Shown: positions 7,195 through 17,263, counted from the stretch's first letter. The stretch: DNA of 64,000 nucleotides from Paenibacillus graminis (GCF_000758705.1 NZ_CP009287.1:186001-250000), one strand, 5' to 3'. Notes: a model not told the origin generated them from the letters alone. Made by a program: numbers and translations.

Positions 7195-9639
7195 TTACAA
7201 CTCCGCCCCCTTATATCCCATCTTCCGATATCCCTTTACTCTTTTCTTGAACATCGCCATTAACATTGGAACCTGAAGATCGATGTAATCATATATTTTC
7301 ACTTCTTCTTTATTCACATGACTTCGGTGCAGGCGGCCTGCATATTGCTGCAAAGTACCTGTCCAAGAAATCGGATGGACAAGAAACAAGGTGTCCAGTC
7401 TGGCGTCATCGAAGCCTTCACCGATTAGCTTGCCAGTAGCAATAACTACACGCTCCTGATCATCTGGAATCGAGGCGATTTGGGCACGGAGAGCCTCTCT
7501 CTGCCTTTTCCCCATCCTGCCCCTTAGCACAATTACGTTTTTGGCGAAGCCATGTAATCTCTCTGCAAAATATTCAGCATGAGCGGTTCGTTCAACCAGC
7601 AGCAGCGGAGAGCGGCCTTCATCCAGACAGGTAAGTAAATCATCAAAAATAAGTGTATTACGTTCCTCGTTGTCTACAAGCTGCTGATAGATGTCCTGAA
7701 TTCCGGAAACCAGCTCACCTGGCTTGATCTGAAAATGAGTATACCGGGGGACTACCCTTAATGAAAATCCTCTGGAACTGCTTAGGGTTTTGGCGTCCAC
7801 CTTCAATAGCACAGGTCCAAGCTGGAACCGTACGATTGCTTCTTGTCCATCCTGACGTTTGGGAGTGGCAGTTAAGCCAAAAACATACTTTGCTTTGACT
7901 TCCCGAAGAACTTGTTCGAAGCTGTAGGCTGATACGTGGTGGCACTCATCCACAATGACCTGGCCGTATTCACTTACGAAGGGCTTAACATTCCCTTTAT
8001 AGTTCAGGCTCTGAATGACAGCAATGTCGATGATGCCGGTTCGTTTATTTTTGCCGCCGCCGATCAACCCGATTGCCTGTTTAGGAACTTCAAGAAAGGT
8101 GTGTAACCGTTCCTGCCATTGTTCCATAAGCTCCCGGCGGTGCACTAAGATAAGGGTGTTTGTCTTTCTTGAAGCGATAATGCTGGCTGCTATGACAGTT
8201 TTACCAAATGCGGTTGCCGCCGAGAGAACCCCTATGTCCCGGTTTAGAATCGCTCTGGCTGCTGTATCCTGGAGAGTGGTCAGCGTACCGGTGAACTCTG
8301 CCTCTATTGAGGTTCCAGACGAACGTTGATCCTTAAGCGATACCTTAACCTGATTATGCTCGAAAAAAGATAACAAATCCGGCAGGCATCCCCTTGGCAG
8401 AACTACATAATTCTCCCGATCCTCTGCGCATGAGATCACCCGGGGTTTACCGTAGGTGGAGAGCCGCATCGCTTGTGCTTTATAAAAATCAGGGTTGGAG
8501 AAGGAAGCTAATTTGATCAGAGCATGAATTGCACTTGAGGGAAGTCCAGACTTGAGAATATAAAGGCGATCCGAATACAGGACCTGTATTTCAGCAGGTA
8601 AAGATTCCATTAGAACCTCTGCTGCCTGAGTCTGGTTCTCTTGTAACAAGGTCAATCCATCTGCTTCTTGGTCTGATCCCGCTGTAATGCTGTCATTGGT
8701 AAAAAGCCCACGCTCCGCGTACTTGTATATAAATTGCTTCACCTGGTCTTCGCCCATCTTACCAAGTTCGGATAATGTACCCCATTGGTCAGCATAGGGC
8801 TCAAAGCGCTCGTTAACAAAGACACTGTTTCCCTGTTTACGCGGCCCCCCCTGAAGGGGAAGGGCAATGAGGTTGCCGAATCCGCCTTTGGGCAGTGTAT
8901 CCTGATTGGGAAACAGGCGGTCATAGGACTCCATGCCGATCTGATATCTGTTGTTCATGGTTAGACTCAGCAGGGTCATTCCAAATTTCCTGGCTGTAGC
9001 TGTCTCAATATTTTGACTGAAGAAAATCCAGATATGCCCCCCATTGCCGGAACGCGAGCGCTCTAAGAGGGCAGGAATTTCATGGCTTTTGCATAACTCT
9101 ATCACGGCAGTCACATCCTGCTTCCAATCATGTTTGTCAAAATCCATGGCCAAAAACCAGCAGGTTTCATCCGGCAGCATTGGATAGATACCAACCGTCC
9201 GGTCTTGCCGTGCATCTAAATGGGCTGACAGCACTTCACTTGTAAGAGGCATGAAGCTCTGGTATTTGCAAACCGAACACTTTACCCGGGGTTTCTCGCA
9301 GACAGAAGTCCACTCATTAGCGCAGGCGGGCGAATATCCGGACTTTCCTTGCTTGTTACTCCAGCGAATCGGGTATACATCTTCTCTGCCGCGAAAATAA
9401 CTTTTATATAGGGCGAGCTTCTCCTCTACGGTAGAGTACTGGTGAACATTACTATCTCCAACAGTGGTCTCTTTGCTTTCTTTAGCCGGTGAGGTGGAAT
9501 AAGGCGTCATTTGTTCATTAGTACTTGTTGTATTGTCATCATCCAAAAGCCCCAGCAGACTTCTTAACCGGGTGACTTCCAGCTTAAGTTCCTCAATATG
9601 AGCCAGAGCCGCGTTATATTTGTCCTCGATATTGTCCAT
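7195..9639 (-). CDS. TOTE-type primase-like domain fused to SF2 helicase
   Basis: 814 residues. Order: short coiled coil (1-30), linker, a four-cysteine segment (CEKPRVKCSVCKY), an archaeo-eukaryotic-type primase domain with the FLAMDFDKHDW metal site and the SGNGGHIWIFF motif, then a DEAD/DEAH helicase: Walker A AATAFGKTVIAA, VIVDECHH, FGLTATPKR and motif VI QQYAGRLHR. This architecture is what domain databases call the TOTE conflict system, thought to act against invading nucleic acid; no biochemical role is proved by the sequence. It is transcribed toward the retropepsin cassette and away from the DUF6155-like gene. All catalytic motifs look intact. Confidence 0.88.
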   Translation of the reverse strand: MDNIEDKYNAALAHIEELKLEVTRLRSLLGLLDDDNTTSTNEQMTPYSTSPAKESKETTVGDSNVHQYSTVEEKLALYKSYFRGREDVYPIRWSNKQGKSGYSPACANEWTSVCEKPRVKCSVCKYQSFMPLTSEVLSAHLDARQDRTVGIYPMLPDETCWFLAMDFDKHDWKQDVTAVIELCKSHEIPALLERSRSGNGGHIWIFFSQNIETATARKFGMTLLSLTMNNRYQIGMESYDRLFPNQDTLPKGGFGNLIALPLQGGPRKQGNSVFVNERFEPYADQWGTLSELGKMGEDQVKQFIYKYAERGLFTNDSITAGSDQEADGLTLLQENQTQAAEVLMESLPAEIQVLYSDRLYILKSGLPSSAIHALIKLASFSNPDFYKAQAMRLSTYGKPRVISCAEDRENYVVLPRGCLPDLLSFFEHNQVKVSLKDQRSSGTSIEAEFTGTLTTLQDTAARAILNRDIGVLSAATAFGKTVIAASIIASRKTNTLILVHRRELMEQWQERLHTFLEVPKQAIGLIGGGKNKRTGIIDIAVIQSLNYKGNVKPFVSEYGQVIVDECHHVSAYSFEQVLREVKAKYVFGLTATPKRQDGQEAIVRFQLGPVLLKVDAKTLSSSRGFSLRVVPRYTHFQIKPGELVSGIQDIYQQLVDNEERNTLIFDDLLTCLDEGRSPLLLVERTAHAEYFAERLHGFAKNVIVLRGRMGKRQREALRAQIASIPDDQERVVIATGKLIGEGFDDARLDTLFLVHPISWTGTLQQYAGRLHRSHVNKEEVKIYDYIDLQVPMLMAMFKKRVKGYRKMGYKGAEL

Positions 9640-9727
9640 TTATAAGCCCTCGTGTTTTAATTATATTATACCTTGTAAGCTGTACAATAATAATGCTGGG
9701 AAGTATAACCGGATTAAGGAGATTATA

Positions 9728-10273
9728 ATGCTGAAATTGGGTAAATCAACCATTAAGAAGCATTTAAAGAATCTAACGAGGGAAGAGCTTGAGGCTGAAA
9801 TCTTAAATATAACCAGGATATATCCGATCATTCAGGAGCACTATTTTTCAATACTATTTCCTGAGAGTGAGGAAGTCTTAGAAAAGTACAAGAAAATTAT
9901 TGAGAAGGAATTCGGCCACCACAAGGGAGAGATTCTGCGATACCCGATTGTGAAGCAAGCAATAAAGGACTTTAGTAATGTTTCAACAAATAAGGAGCAA
10001 ATTGCAGAGCTAATGATTTTTACAGTGGAATGTGGAGTAGACTTTACGCTTTCATATGGAGACATAGATGAAAAATTCTATCGTACTATATCAAGCATAT
10101 ATGAACAAGCTTTAAAGTATATTGTGGACAATCAATTAGAAGAAGAGTTTGTTGATCGATGCAACGAATTGACGCAGAGCAGTCAGGGTATTGGCTGGGG
10201 TTTTGGAGATTGGATGATGGAGTTGTATAGTGATTATTTAGGACACATGGATGAAGAAGAAGACCTTAAGTAG
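9728..10273 (+). CDS. DUF6155-like protein
   Basis: 181 residues from ATG 9728, which has AAGGAG nine bases upstream; the longer in-frame extension to 9620 has no such site. The N-terminus (LGKSTIKKHLKNLTREELEAEI) resembles the start of the DUF6155 family as I remember it; the rest is helical, acidic at the end (DEEEDLK), with no membrane segment. Function unknown. It is divergent from the helicase gene, with about 90 bases between the starts, so a shared control region is likely. Confidence 0.65.
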   Translation: MLKLGKSTIKKHLKNLTREELEAEILNITRIYPIIQEHYFSILFPESEEVLEKYKKIIEKEFGHHKGEILRYPIVKQAIKDFSNVSTNKEQIAELMIFTVECGVDFTLSYGDIDEKFYRTISSIYEQALKYIVDNQLEEEFVDRCNELTQSSQGIGWGFGDWMMELYSDYLGHMDEEEDLK

Positions 10274-10357
10274 CGTATACGAACGAATTATTTAACTATA
10301 AGGATTGTGTTATAATATTATAAAATAAATTCGAAATCCGAGCGAGGTGCTATCCTG

Positions 10358-10555
10358 ATGCTGCCCCAAAGAGAAGAATTGCAACGGTTATTGAAAAAGG
10401 CCAACCAGCATGCAGTCGCAGAGGCCAAAAAGGCTGGAGCCTCCATTTATTATATAAAAGACGGCAAACGGATACGTGAAGATGCCACTGGGCAAAAATT
10501 CGAGATTACTTACGATGTAGCCGGAAATCGCACTGAGCTTATTAGTCATGACTGA
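10358..10555 (+). CDS. Putative antitoxin of the zeta-toxin module
   Basis: 65 residues, beginning MLPQREELQRLLKKANQHAV, helical first half, then a short beta-rich second half (GQKFEITYDVAGNRTEL). Its last eight bases overlap the start of the zeta-type gene (ATG 10548, TGA 10553-10555), the arrangement expected for a toxin-antitoxin pair. It is not a classical epsilon antitoxin by sequence, so the role is inferred from position. Ribosome site GAGGTG lies nine bases ahead of the start. Confidence 0.65.
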   Translation: MLPQREELQRLLKKANQHAVAEAKKAGASIYYIKDGKRIREDATGQKFEITYDVAGNRTELISHD

Positions 10556-11125
10556 TCGGGAGTCTGTAATGACTGTTTTTGCTGGCACTAATGGAGCCGG
10601 GAAAAGCACAATCAGTTTTCAAATGAGGGATTATGTTGGAACCATTATTGATCCTGACCAGATTGCCAAAGGATTAACCCGGAGGACCCCAGAAGTGCAG
10701 ACCTGTCTGCCGGACGAGAGGCTGTAAAGCAAATAAGGGAATTAATCGGGCGAAAAGAAAATTTTGCTATAGAAACTACTCTGTCGGGAAGTTTTGTTTT
10801 ACGTCATATGAAGACAGCTAAAGAACAAGGTTATAAAGTCGTCATGTACTATATTGGTTTGCAGGATGTGCAAATGCATATTGATCGGGTAGCTTCAAGA
10901 GTGGAACAGGGAGGGCACTGGATCGCCGAAGAAGATATTCGGTGGAGATATGGTCAATCATTGAGTAATCTGAAGCCTGCCTTGGAGATTTCAGATGAAG
11001 TCACTATTATCGACAACACCAGTGAACCTGAAGTTGTGGCGGAGATCAAACGTTCACAGATTAGCTTTTGCCGTGATGAGATTCCTACATGGGCTAGGGG
11101 AGCTTTGGAATTGTACTTGTATTAA
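10548..11125 (+). pseudogene. Zeta-type toxin kinase, frameshifted
   Basis: P-loop kinase of the zeta toxin family, whose members phosphorylate UDP-GlcNAc and block wall synthesis. First frame: VMTVFAGTNGAGKSTISF (Walker A) through IIDPDQIAKGL, then a stop at about 10726. The expected continuation (NPEDPRSADLSAGREAVKQI, then the TTLSG motif) is in the next frame. Inserting one A near 10675 (GGATTAACC to GGATTAAACC) would restore a single frame of about 193 codons. The downstream part ends in WARGALELYLY. As written the toxin is inactive unless this is a sequencing error or a frameshift is used. Confidence 0.85.
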
Positions 11126-11181
11126 GTTGGTCCAAGTTAGGGCCAATTAAGCGGAGCAAGGGATTTATACGTCTTCGCTAA

Positions 11182-11253
11182 CCGGCAACTGTGTACAGTT
11201 CTAACAGCGGTTTCCGTCGAATTGTGGCTCTGCACGTCCACCCCTCGGCTCCA
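11182..11253 (+). repeat. Repeat unit B ending in the ssrA 3' sequence (att-like)
   Basis: Starts CCGGCAACTGTGTACAG, continues TTCTAACAGCGGTTTCC and ends CCCCTCGGCTCCA, identical to the last 13 bases of ssrA. The next 23 bases match the ssrA downstream sequence except for one missing A (TATGGAGTATCAGTGAAGAC). Together with ssrA it forms a direct repeat of about 35 bases bounding 4868-11253, as expected for attL and attR of an element inserted at ssrA. Confidence 0.8.
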
Positions 11254-11268
11254 TATGGAGTATCAGTG

Positions 11269-11296
11269 AAGACACCTTAATCGGTGTCTTTTTTTA
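11269..11296 (+). terminator. Displaced copy of the ssrA-type terminator
   Basis: AAGACACC/GGTGTCTT stem with seven T. It sits at the same distance from the att-like end as the terminator of ssrA itself. Confidence 0.85.
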
Positions 11297-11331
11297 TTCA
11301 GCGGCTGTTTTGAACAGGCCTTTCATACAAA

Positions 11332-11383
11332 AAGCCTCTCCTTGTTAAGGGTTGTCTCGTGCAACCATTTTAAGGAGAGGCTT
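11332..11383 (-). terminator. adhE terminator
   Basis: AAGCCTCTCCTT and AAGGAGAGGCTT pair perfectly, with an inner GGTTG/CAACC stem. It lies 14 bases past the adhE stop on the minus strand. Confidence 0.85.
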
Positions 11384-11397
11384 ATTTAACAAATGTA

Positions 11398-14028
11398 TTA
11401 AAATCTGCCGTAGAACGCATTCCGGTAAATGTCTGCAAGCTCTTTGACTAGCGGCATGCGGGGATTGGCTGTGGTGCACTGGTCCTCGAAGGCACGGTCG
11501 GACAAATAATCGACCTTTGATTCGAAATCGGACGGAGCGAAGCCAAGATCCTGGAATTTCTCGGGAATGCCAAGCGACTGGTTCAGCTTGCGGATAGCCA
11601 TAATCAAACTATTAACCCCCTCTTCGGTGGTGCGTGCTTCCATTCCCAGCATTCTGGCGATTTCTGCATAACGTTCATCGGCGATGAAATAGTTATATTT
11701 CGGGAACGATGCAAATTTTGACGGCTTCGTGGCATTATAACGGATAACATGCGGCATCAGAATTGCGTTCGTACGCCCGTGCGCCGTATGGTATTCACCG
11801 CCCCATTTATGCGCCAAGCTGTGGTTGATGCCGAGGAAGGCGTTGGCGAAAGCCATCCCTGCGATCGTTGAGGCATTATGCATTTTCTCACGGGCAACCG
11901 GGTCCGCCGTATGGAATGATTTCTCCAGGTACTGGAATACGAGCCTTATGGCATGCAGCGCAAGTCCATCGGTATAGTCACTGGCCATGACGGAAACGTA
12001 GGCTTCAATAGCATGCGTCAGCACGTCCATCCCGGTGTCTGCGACCGCCGCTTTTGGCAGGGAATAAACAAGCTCCGGATCAATGATCGCCACATCCGGC
12101 GTCAGTTCATAATCCGCAAGCGGATATTTCGTATGTCCTTCTTTTTTATCCGTGATTACCGCAAATGAAGTTACCTCCGAGCCTGTTCCTGAGGTTGTCG
12201 GGATCGCGACGAATTGGGCTTTGATGCCTAATCGCGGATATTTGTAGACCCGTTTACGGATATCCAGGAACTTCTGTTTGATCGAATGGAAGCTGGTATC
12301 CGGGTATTCATAAAATAACCACATCGCCTTCGCCGCGTCCATGGGTGAACCGCCCCCCAGTGCAATGATGCAGTCCGGCTGGAAGTTCTCCATCATGCGG
12401 GTTCCGCGTTCAACCGTCTCTACGGACGGATCGGGCTCGACATCCGCAAAGATCTCAACAGAAACTGGCTCGGTCCGTTTTCGCAAGTAATATTCGATTT
12501 TTTCCACATATCCGAGCTTAACCATCATGGCGTCAGTAACAATAAGCACCTTGGAGATGTTAGGCATTTTCTCGAGATACTGCGTGGACCCTTTTTCAAA
12601 ATAGATCTTGGGCGGAATTTTGAACCACTGCATATTCACCCTCCGGTAGGCGACACGTTTGATATTGATCAGGTTAACTGCAGTTACATTGGAGGTGGTT
12701 GAGTTTTTGCCGTAGGATCCGCAGCCTAAGGTAAGTGACGGTAAATTGGTGTTGTAAATATCGCCGATAGCCCCTTGTGTTGAAGGGGAATTGACAATCA
12801 CACGTCCGGTCTGCAACCGTTCCGCGAAGGCCTCAATCACTTTATTGTCCTTAGAGTGAACGACAGAAGAGTGTCCCAAACCGCCAAATGCGACGATTTC
12901 CGCTGCACGGTCAATGCCTTGTTCGGCAGAGGTTACTTTATAGCATGCCAGAACCGGGCTCAGCTTCTCAGCAGACAGCGGGAAGTCCGTTCCTACGCCC
13001 TCCAATTCGGCAACAAGAATTTTCGTATGCTCAGGAAGCTGAAGACCGGCCATCTCGGCAATTTTGTAAGCAGGCTGACCGACAATAGCGCCATTAACTG
13101 CACATTTCTCCCCGGTGATCACGAGACTCGAGACTGCCTCTGTTTCCGTTTTATTTAAAAAGTAGCACCCGTTGTCTATCATCATTTGGCGAACCTGATC
13201 ATACACCGGTTCCTCAATGATGAGGGCTTGCTCGGAAGCACAGATCATCCCGTTATCGAATGTTTTGGAAAGAATAAGATCGGTGACCGCTTGTCTGAGA
13301 TCGGCTGTTTTTTCAATAAAGCAAGGTACATTTCCGGGTCCGACGCCAAGTGCCGGTTTGCCTGTGCTATAGGCGGCCTTAACCATGGCGGAGCCGCCTG
13401 TGGCCAGGACCAGAGCTACATCCGGGTGGTTCATGAGCAGCTGCGTCGCTTCCAGCGACGGATTCTCGATCCACTGTACACAGTGTGACGGCGCTCCTTC
13501 TGCTACTGCTGCATCCAGCAGTGTTTTTGCCGACTCGCTGCTGCATTTCTGCGCGGAAGGATGAAAAGCAAAAATAATGGGATTTCGCGTCTTCGTGGCA
13601 ATCAGTGTTTTAAAGATCGTTGTGGAGGTCGGATTCGTAACAGGTGTTACGCCTGCGATAATGCCAACAGGTTCCGCTACCCGCTGATAATTCTCATAAA
13701 GATTCTCCTCAATAATTCCGACGGTTTTGTTATGTTTGATACTGTTATAGATATACTCTGAGGCAAAAAGGTTCTTAGTGATTTTATCTTCGTACACGCC
13801 TCGTCCGGTCTCTTCCACGGCCATCTTGGCAAGCAGCATATGCTTGTCCAGTCCGGCGAGTGCCATTGCTTGTACAATGCGGTCAATCTGTTCCTGATTC
13901 ATGGAAAGGTACGCTTCTTGCGAAGCCCGGGCACGTGCAACCAGACGGTTGACCTCTTCCTGGGCGGTAAGCTTTTTATCGGTGATGCTTTCGTTATTTT
14001 CTGCCTGGCTTTGTTTGACAGCCATCAT
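11398..14028 (-). CDS. adhE: Bifunctional acetaldehyde-CoA / alcohol dehydrogenase
   Basis: Reduces acetyl-CoA to acetaldehyde and then ethanol with two NADH, regenerating NAD in fermentation. About 876 residues, the normal length. N-terminal aldehyde dehydrogenase half with the catalytic Cys in DNGMICASEQALI; C-terminal iron alcohol dehydrogenase half with GGGSPMDAAKAMW and metal-binding His residues in DVLTHAIEAY and NHSLAHKWGG. The start is ATG 14028 or the adjacent ATG 14025, preceded by GGGAGGGG; the upstream in-frame extension is not supported. Divergent from pflB, with about 250 bases between, fitting shared anaerobic control. A 22-codon reading frame lies upstream on the same strand. 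Confidence 0.96.
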   Translation of the reverse strand: MMAVKQSQAENNESITDKKLTAQEEVNRLVARARASQEAYLSMNQEQIDRIVQAMALAGLDKHMLLAKMAVEETGRGVYEDKITKNLFASEYIYNSIKHNKTVGIIEENLYENYQRVAEPVGIIAGVTPVTNPTSTTIFKTLIATKTRNPIIFAFHPSAQKCSSESAKTLLDAAVAEGAPSHCVQWIENPSLEATQLLMNHPDVALVLATGGSAMVKAAYSTGKPALGVGPGNVPCFIEKTADLRQAVTDLILSKTFDNGMICASEQALIIEEPVYDQVRQMMIDNGCYFLNKTETEAVSSLVITGEKCAVNGAIVGQPAYKIAEMAGLQLPEHTKILVAELEGVGTDFPLSAEKLSPVLACYKVTSAEQGIDRAAEIVAFGGLGHSSVVHSKDNKVIEAFAERLQTGRVIVNSPSTQGAIGDIYNTNLPSLTLGCGSYGKNSTTSNVTAVNLINIKRVAYRRVNMQWFKIPPKIYFEKGSTQYLEKMPNISKVLIVTDAMMVKLGYVEKIEYYLRKRTEPVSVEIFADVEPDPSVETVERGTRMMENFQPDCIIALGGGSPMDAAKAMWLFYEYPDTSFHSIKQKFLDIRKRVYKYPRLGIKAQFVAIPTTSGTGSEVTSFAVITDKKEGHTKYPLADYELTPDVAIIDPELVYSLPKAAVADTGMDVLTHAIEAYVSVMASDYTDGLALHAIRLVFQYLEKSFHTADPVAREKMHNASTIAGMAFANAFLGINHSLAHKWGGEYHTAHGRTNAILMPHVIRYNATKPSKFASFPKYNYFIADERYAEIARMLGMEARTTEEGVNSLIMAIRKLNQSLGIPEKFQDLGFAPSDFESKVDYLSDRAFEDQCTTANPRMPLVKELADIYRNAFYGRF

Positions 14029-14122
14029 TTTTCCCCTCCCTGGCATCTACTCGTGCTTCTTGATTCAGGTTGCAAAATCACAACAAGCCTTAACAAACAC
14101 AGTTTTACCTGCATTCGTGTTA

Positions 14123-14191
14123 TTATCCCCGTTTCCAGTCTCTACCGTTTAGGTCTTGTGTAAAAGTGGCGATATCCTCCATAGTATCCAT
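14123..14191 (-). CDS. Possible 22-residue leader peptide upstream of adhE
   Basis: ATG at 14191 is preceded by a near-perfect AAAGGAGGT six bases away; the frame reads MDTMEDIATFTQDLNGRDW then KRG and a stop. It is about 95 bases ahead of the adhE start in the same direction. Such a strong ribosome site without a long gene is unusual. It could be a leader peptide, or the stub of a pflB-like N-terminus (PflB itself has an F-x3-G-x-W pattern near its start). Which of these is right cannot be decided from the sequence. Confidence 0.4.
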   Translation of the reverse strand: MDTMEDIATFTQDLNGRDWKRG

Positions 14192-14280
14192 TGATGTACC
14201 TCCTTTATATTAGGCAAGACGGATCATACTAAGCACAGCCCATAAACCCATGGCAAAGTAATAAAGGAGGAAATGTCACG

Positions 14281-16509
14281 ATGCAGGCATGGGAAGACTT
14301 TAAATCAGGAAGCTGGCAGGAAGAGATTGATGTCCGCCAGTTTATTCAGCTCAACTACGAGCCTTATGAAGGAGATGCGTCTTTTCTGGCTGGTTCCACG
14401 GAAGCCACGTTACAGCTCTGGGAACAGTTCATGGAGCTCGCGAAGCAAGAACGTGATCAAGGCGGAGTTCTGGATATGGATACTGAAGTGGTTTCCAGTA
14501 TTATTTCCCATGGCCCCGGCTATTTGAATAAGGAGCTTGAGGTCATCGTGGGTATTCAAACGGAGAAGCCGTTCAAGCGGGCCCTTCAGCCTTACGGCGG
14601 GATCCGAATGGCTAAGAATGCTTGTGAATCTTACGGTTATGAGCTGGATCCGGAAATCGAGCATATTTTCTCCACTTACCGGAAAACTCATAATCAAGGC
14701 GTATTTGACGGCTATTCACCTGCCATGAGCTTAGCCAGAAAAGCCGGCATTATTACAGGGCTCCCGGATGCGTATGGCCGGGGACGGATTATCGGCGATT
14801 ACCGGCGAGTTGCATTATATGGCACGGATTTTCTCGCCAAAAGCAAAAAAGAGGAGCTCTCCTTCTTCGACGAACGCACGATGACTGAAGATGTAATTCG
14901 GGCACGTGAAGAAATCGCGGAGCAGCTGCGTGCCCTTACGGAGCTGAAGCAGATGGCGGCCAGCTACGGATTCGATATTACAAAGCCGACGGAGACCGCG
15001 CAGGAAGCTTTTCAATGGCTGTACTTCGGGTATCTTGCCGCGATCAAGGAGCAGAACGGGGCTGCAATGAGTCTTGGCCGCACCTCCACCTTTCTGGACA
15101 TCTATATAGCGCGCGACCTGAGGGAGCAGAGGCTGACGGAGCAAGGGGCGCAGGAGCTCGTCGATCATTTTGTCATGAAGCTGCGTATGGTAAAGTTCGC
15201 AAGGACACCGGAATATAACGCGCTGTTCAGCGGCGATCCGACATGGGTCACCGAGTCCCTCGGAGGCATCGGCCTGGATGGTCGTCCGTTAGTCACCAAG
15301 AATACTTACCGGTTCTTGCATACGCTCGAGACGCTTGGTCCATCGCCGGAACCGAATTTGACCGTACTCTGGTCCACCCGTCTCCCTCAGAAGTTCAAGG
15401 AATATTGTGCACGCATGACGATTCAGACCAGTTCTCTTCAATATGAGAATGATGATTTAATGCGGACTTATTTTGGCGATGATTACGGGATTGCCTGCTG
15501 TGTGTCCGCAATGCGGATCGGCAAGCAGATGCAGTATTTCGGCGCTCGGGCGAATCTGGCAAAAGCACTGCTGTATGCGATTAACGGCGGGATGGATGAG
15601 CAGATGAAGGTGCAGATAACCCCGCCATTGCGGCCGATTCTGTCGGACAAGCTGGACTTTGACGAAGTGATGCCCGCTTTCGACCATGTGATGGAATGGC
15701 TTGCGGAACTCTATATCAACACCTTAAATGTAATTCACTACATGCATGATAAATATTGTTATGAACGTATCGAGATGGCGCTTCATGATCAGGAAACGAT
15801 GCGGACCATGGCAACCGGAATTGCGGGTCTTTCGGTCGTAACCGACTCGCTCAGTGCCATTAAATATGCAGAGGTTCGGCCAGTCCGGGATGAGAACGGT
15901 CTTGCTGTCGACTATATAATTGAAGGCGAATATCCTGCTTACGGAAATAACGATAACCGCGCGGATGAGATTGCGGTAGATCTCGTCAAACGGTTCTACC
16001 GCAAGCTTAAGAAACACTCCACCTACAGACAGGCTAGGACCACGATGTCGGTGCTGACCATCACATCTAATGTGGTATATGGTAAGTTGACCGGGAACAC
16101 CCCGGATGGGAGAAAAAAGGGCGAGCCATTTGCCCCGGGAGCGAACCCGATGCACGGCAGGGACCGGAAAGGTGCGATTGCTTCATTGGCCTCCGTAGCG
16201 AAGCTTCCTTATGAGTACGCTTTGGATGGCATATCGAATACGTTCTCGATTATTCCTGGCGCTCTTGGGAAGAACGAAGAGGATCGGGTCCGTAATCTGA
16301 CCGCGCTGCTTGACGGGTATACAGCCAAGGATGGCCATCATCTTAATATTAATGTGTTTGACACCAAAACCTTGCTTGATGCGATGGAGCATCCAGAGGA
16401 GTATCCGCAGCTCACGATACGAGTGTCAGGCTATGCGGTTAATTTCATCAAACTGACAAGAGAGCAGCAGCTTGATGTCATCAACAGAACCTTTCACGAA
16501 AAAATCTGA
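14281..16509 (+). CDS. pflB: Formate C-acetyltransferase (pyruvate formate-lyase)
   Basis: Glycyl-radical enzyme converting pyruvate and CoA to acetyl-CoA and formate without oxygen. 742 residues. The adjacent active-site cysteines are in [12 protein letters not shown] and the radical Gly is in the C-terminal [16 protein letters not shown] 14281 is preceded by AAAGGAGG. pflA, encoding its activase, begins 14 bases after the stop, and adhE, which uses the acetyl-CoA, is divergent. This three-gene set is a complete pyruvate-to-ethanol-plus-formate route. Confidence 0.97.
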   Translation: MQAWEDFKSGSWQEEIDVRQFIQLNYEPYEGDASFLAGSTEATLQLWEQFMELAKQERDQGGVLDMDTEVVSSIISHGPGYLNKELEVIVGIQTEKPFKRALQPYGGIRMAKNACESYGYELDPEIEHIFSTYRKTHNQGVFDGYSPAMSLARKAGIITGLPDAYGRGRIIGDYRRVALYGTDFLAKSKKEELSFFDERTMTEDVIRAREEIAEQLRALTELKQMAASYGFDITKPTETAQEAFQWLYFGYLAAIKEQNGAAMSLGRTSTFLDIYIARDLREQRLTEQGAQELVDHFVMKLRMVKFARTPEYNALFSGDPTWVTESLGGIGLDGRPLVTKNTYRFLHTLETLGPSPEPNLTVLWSTRLPQKFKEYCARMTIQTSSLQYENDDLMRTYFGDDYGIACCVSAMRIGKQMQYFGARANLAKALLYAINGGMDEQMKVQITPPLRPILSDKLDFDEVMPAFDHVMEWLAELYINTLNVIHYMHDKYCYERIEMALHDQETMRTMATGIAGLSVVTDSLSAIKYAEVRPVRDENGLAVDYIIEGEYPAYGNNDNRADEIAVDLVKRFYRKLKKHSTYRQARTTMSVLTITSNVVYGKLTGNTPDGRKKGEPFAPGANPMHGRDRKGAIASLASVAKLPYEYALDGISNTFSIIPGALGKNEEDRVRNLTALLDGYTAKDGHHLNINVFDTKTLLDAMEHPEEYPQLTIRVSGYAVNFIKLTREQQLDVINRTFHEKI

Positions 16510-16522
16510 CGGGGGAAGCGCT

Positions 16523-17263
16523 ATGGAGCAGCACGAAGGCCGCATTCATTCCATTGAAACATCCGGTATGGTAGATGGCCCGGGGATCCGGTTCGTTGTT
16601 TTTATGCAGGGATGCTTACTGCGCTGCCAATATTGCCACAACCCCGATACCTGGACGATTGGGAAAGGCCAACTGGTAACGGTACAGGAATTAGTTGAGG
16701 AAATTCGCGGATATCTCCCCTTCCTGCAGTTTTCCGGGGGCGGAGTAACGGTTAGTGGCGGAGAGCCTCTATTGCAGGCTGATTTTCTTCTTACTCTTTT
16801 CCGGGCTTTAAAACGAGAACTCGGTATTCACACTGCAATCGATTCTTCAGGCGGTTGCTTTAGCCGTCGCGGCCATTTCTTTGAGACGCTGCAGATGTTG
16901 ATGCAGCATACCGACCTCGTTCTGCTTGACCTGAAGCAGATCGACCCGCAAAAGCATCTCGACCTAACCGGTAAGCCCAACGATCATATTCTCGACTTTG
17001 CCCGTTTTCTCTCAGAAACTAATATCCCCGTCTGGATCAGACATGTCCTAGTTCCCGGACTGACTGATGATGAATCGGATCTTCGGAAGCTGGCCGACTT
17101 TATTAAAACCTTGCGCAATGTAGAGCGGGTGGAGGTCCTGCCTTATCACGAAATGGGAAAGTACAAGTACGAACAGCTTGGTTTGAAATACCCTCTTGTC
17201 CATATCAAGCCACCCGATGAGAAGACCATTCGAATGGCGAGGGAGATATTAGGCGCACATTAG
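16523..17263 (+). CDS. pflA: Pyruvate formate-lyase activating enzyme
   Basis: Radical SAM protein that puts the glycyl radical on PflB. 246 residues from ATG 16523, preceded by GGGGGA; the longer frame to 16472 overlaps pflB and is unlikely. The CxxxCxxC cluster motif is in MQGCLLRCQYCHNPDTW, and the SAM-binding GGE motif is in VTVSGGEPLLQ. Cotranscribed with pflB and followed by a terminator at 17341. Confidence 0.97.
   Translation: MEQHEGRIHSIETSGMVDGPGIRFVVFMQGCLLRCQYCHNPDTWTIGKGQLVTVQELVEEIRGYLPFLQFSGGGVTVSGGEPLLQADFLLTLFRALKRELGIHTAIDSSGGCFSRRGHFFETLQMLMQHTDLVLLDLKQIDPQKHLDLTGKPNDHILDFARFLSETNIPVWIRHVLVPGLTDDESDLRKLADFIKTLRNVERVEVLPYHEMGKYKYEQLGLKYPLVHIKPPDEKTIRMAREILGAH

Noticed and set aside
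14047..14280. Rex or Fnr binding site between adhE and pflB
   Set aside because: Some TTGTG-like bits exist, but no convincing palindrome, although anaerobic control is expected.
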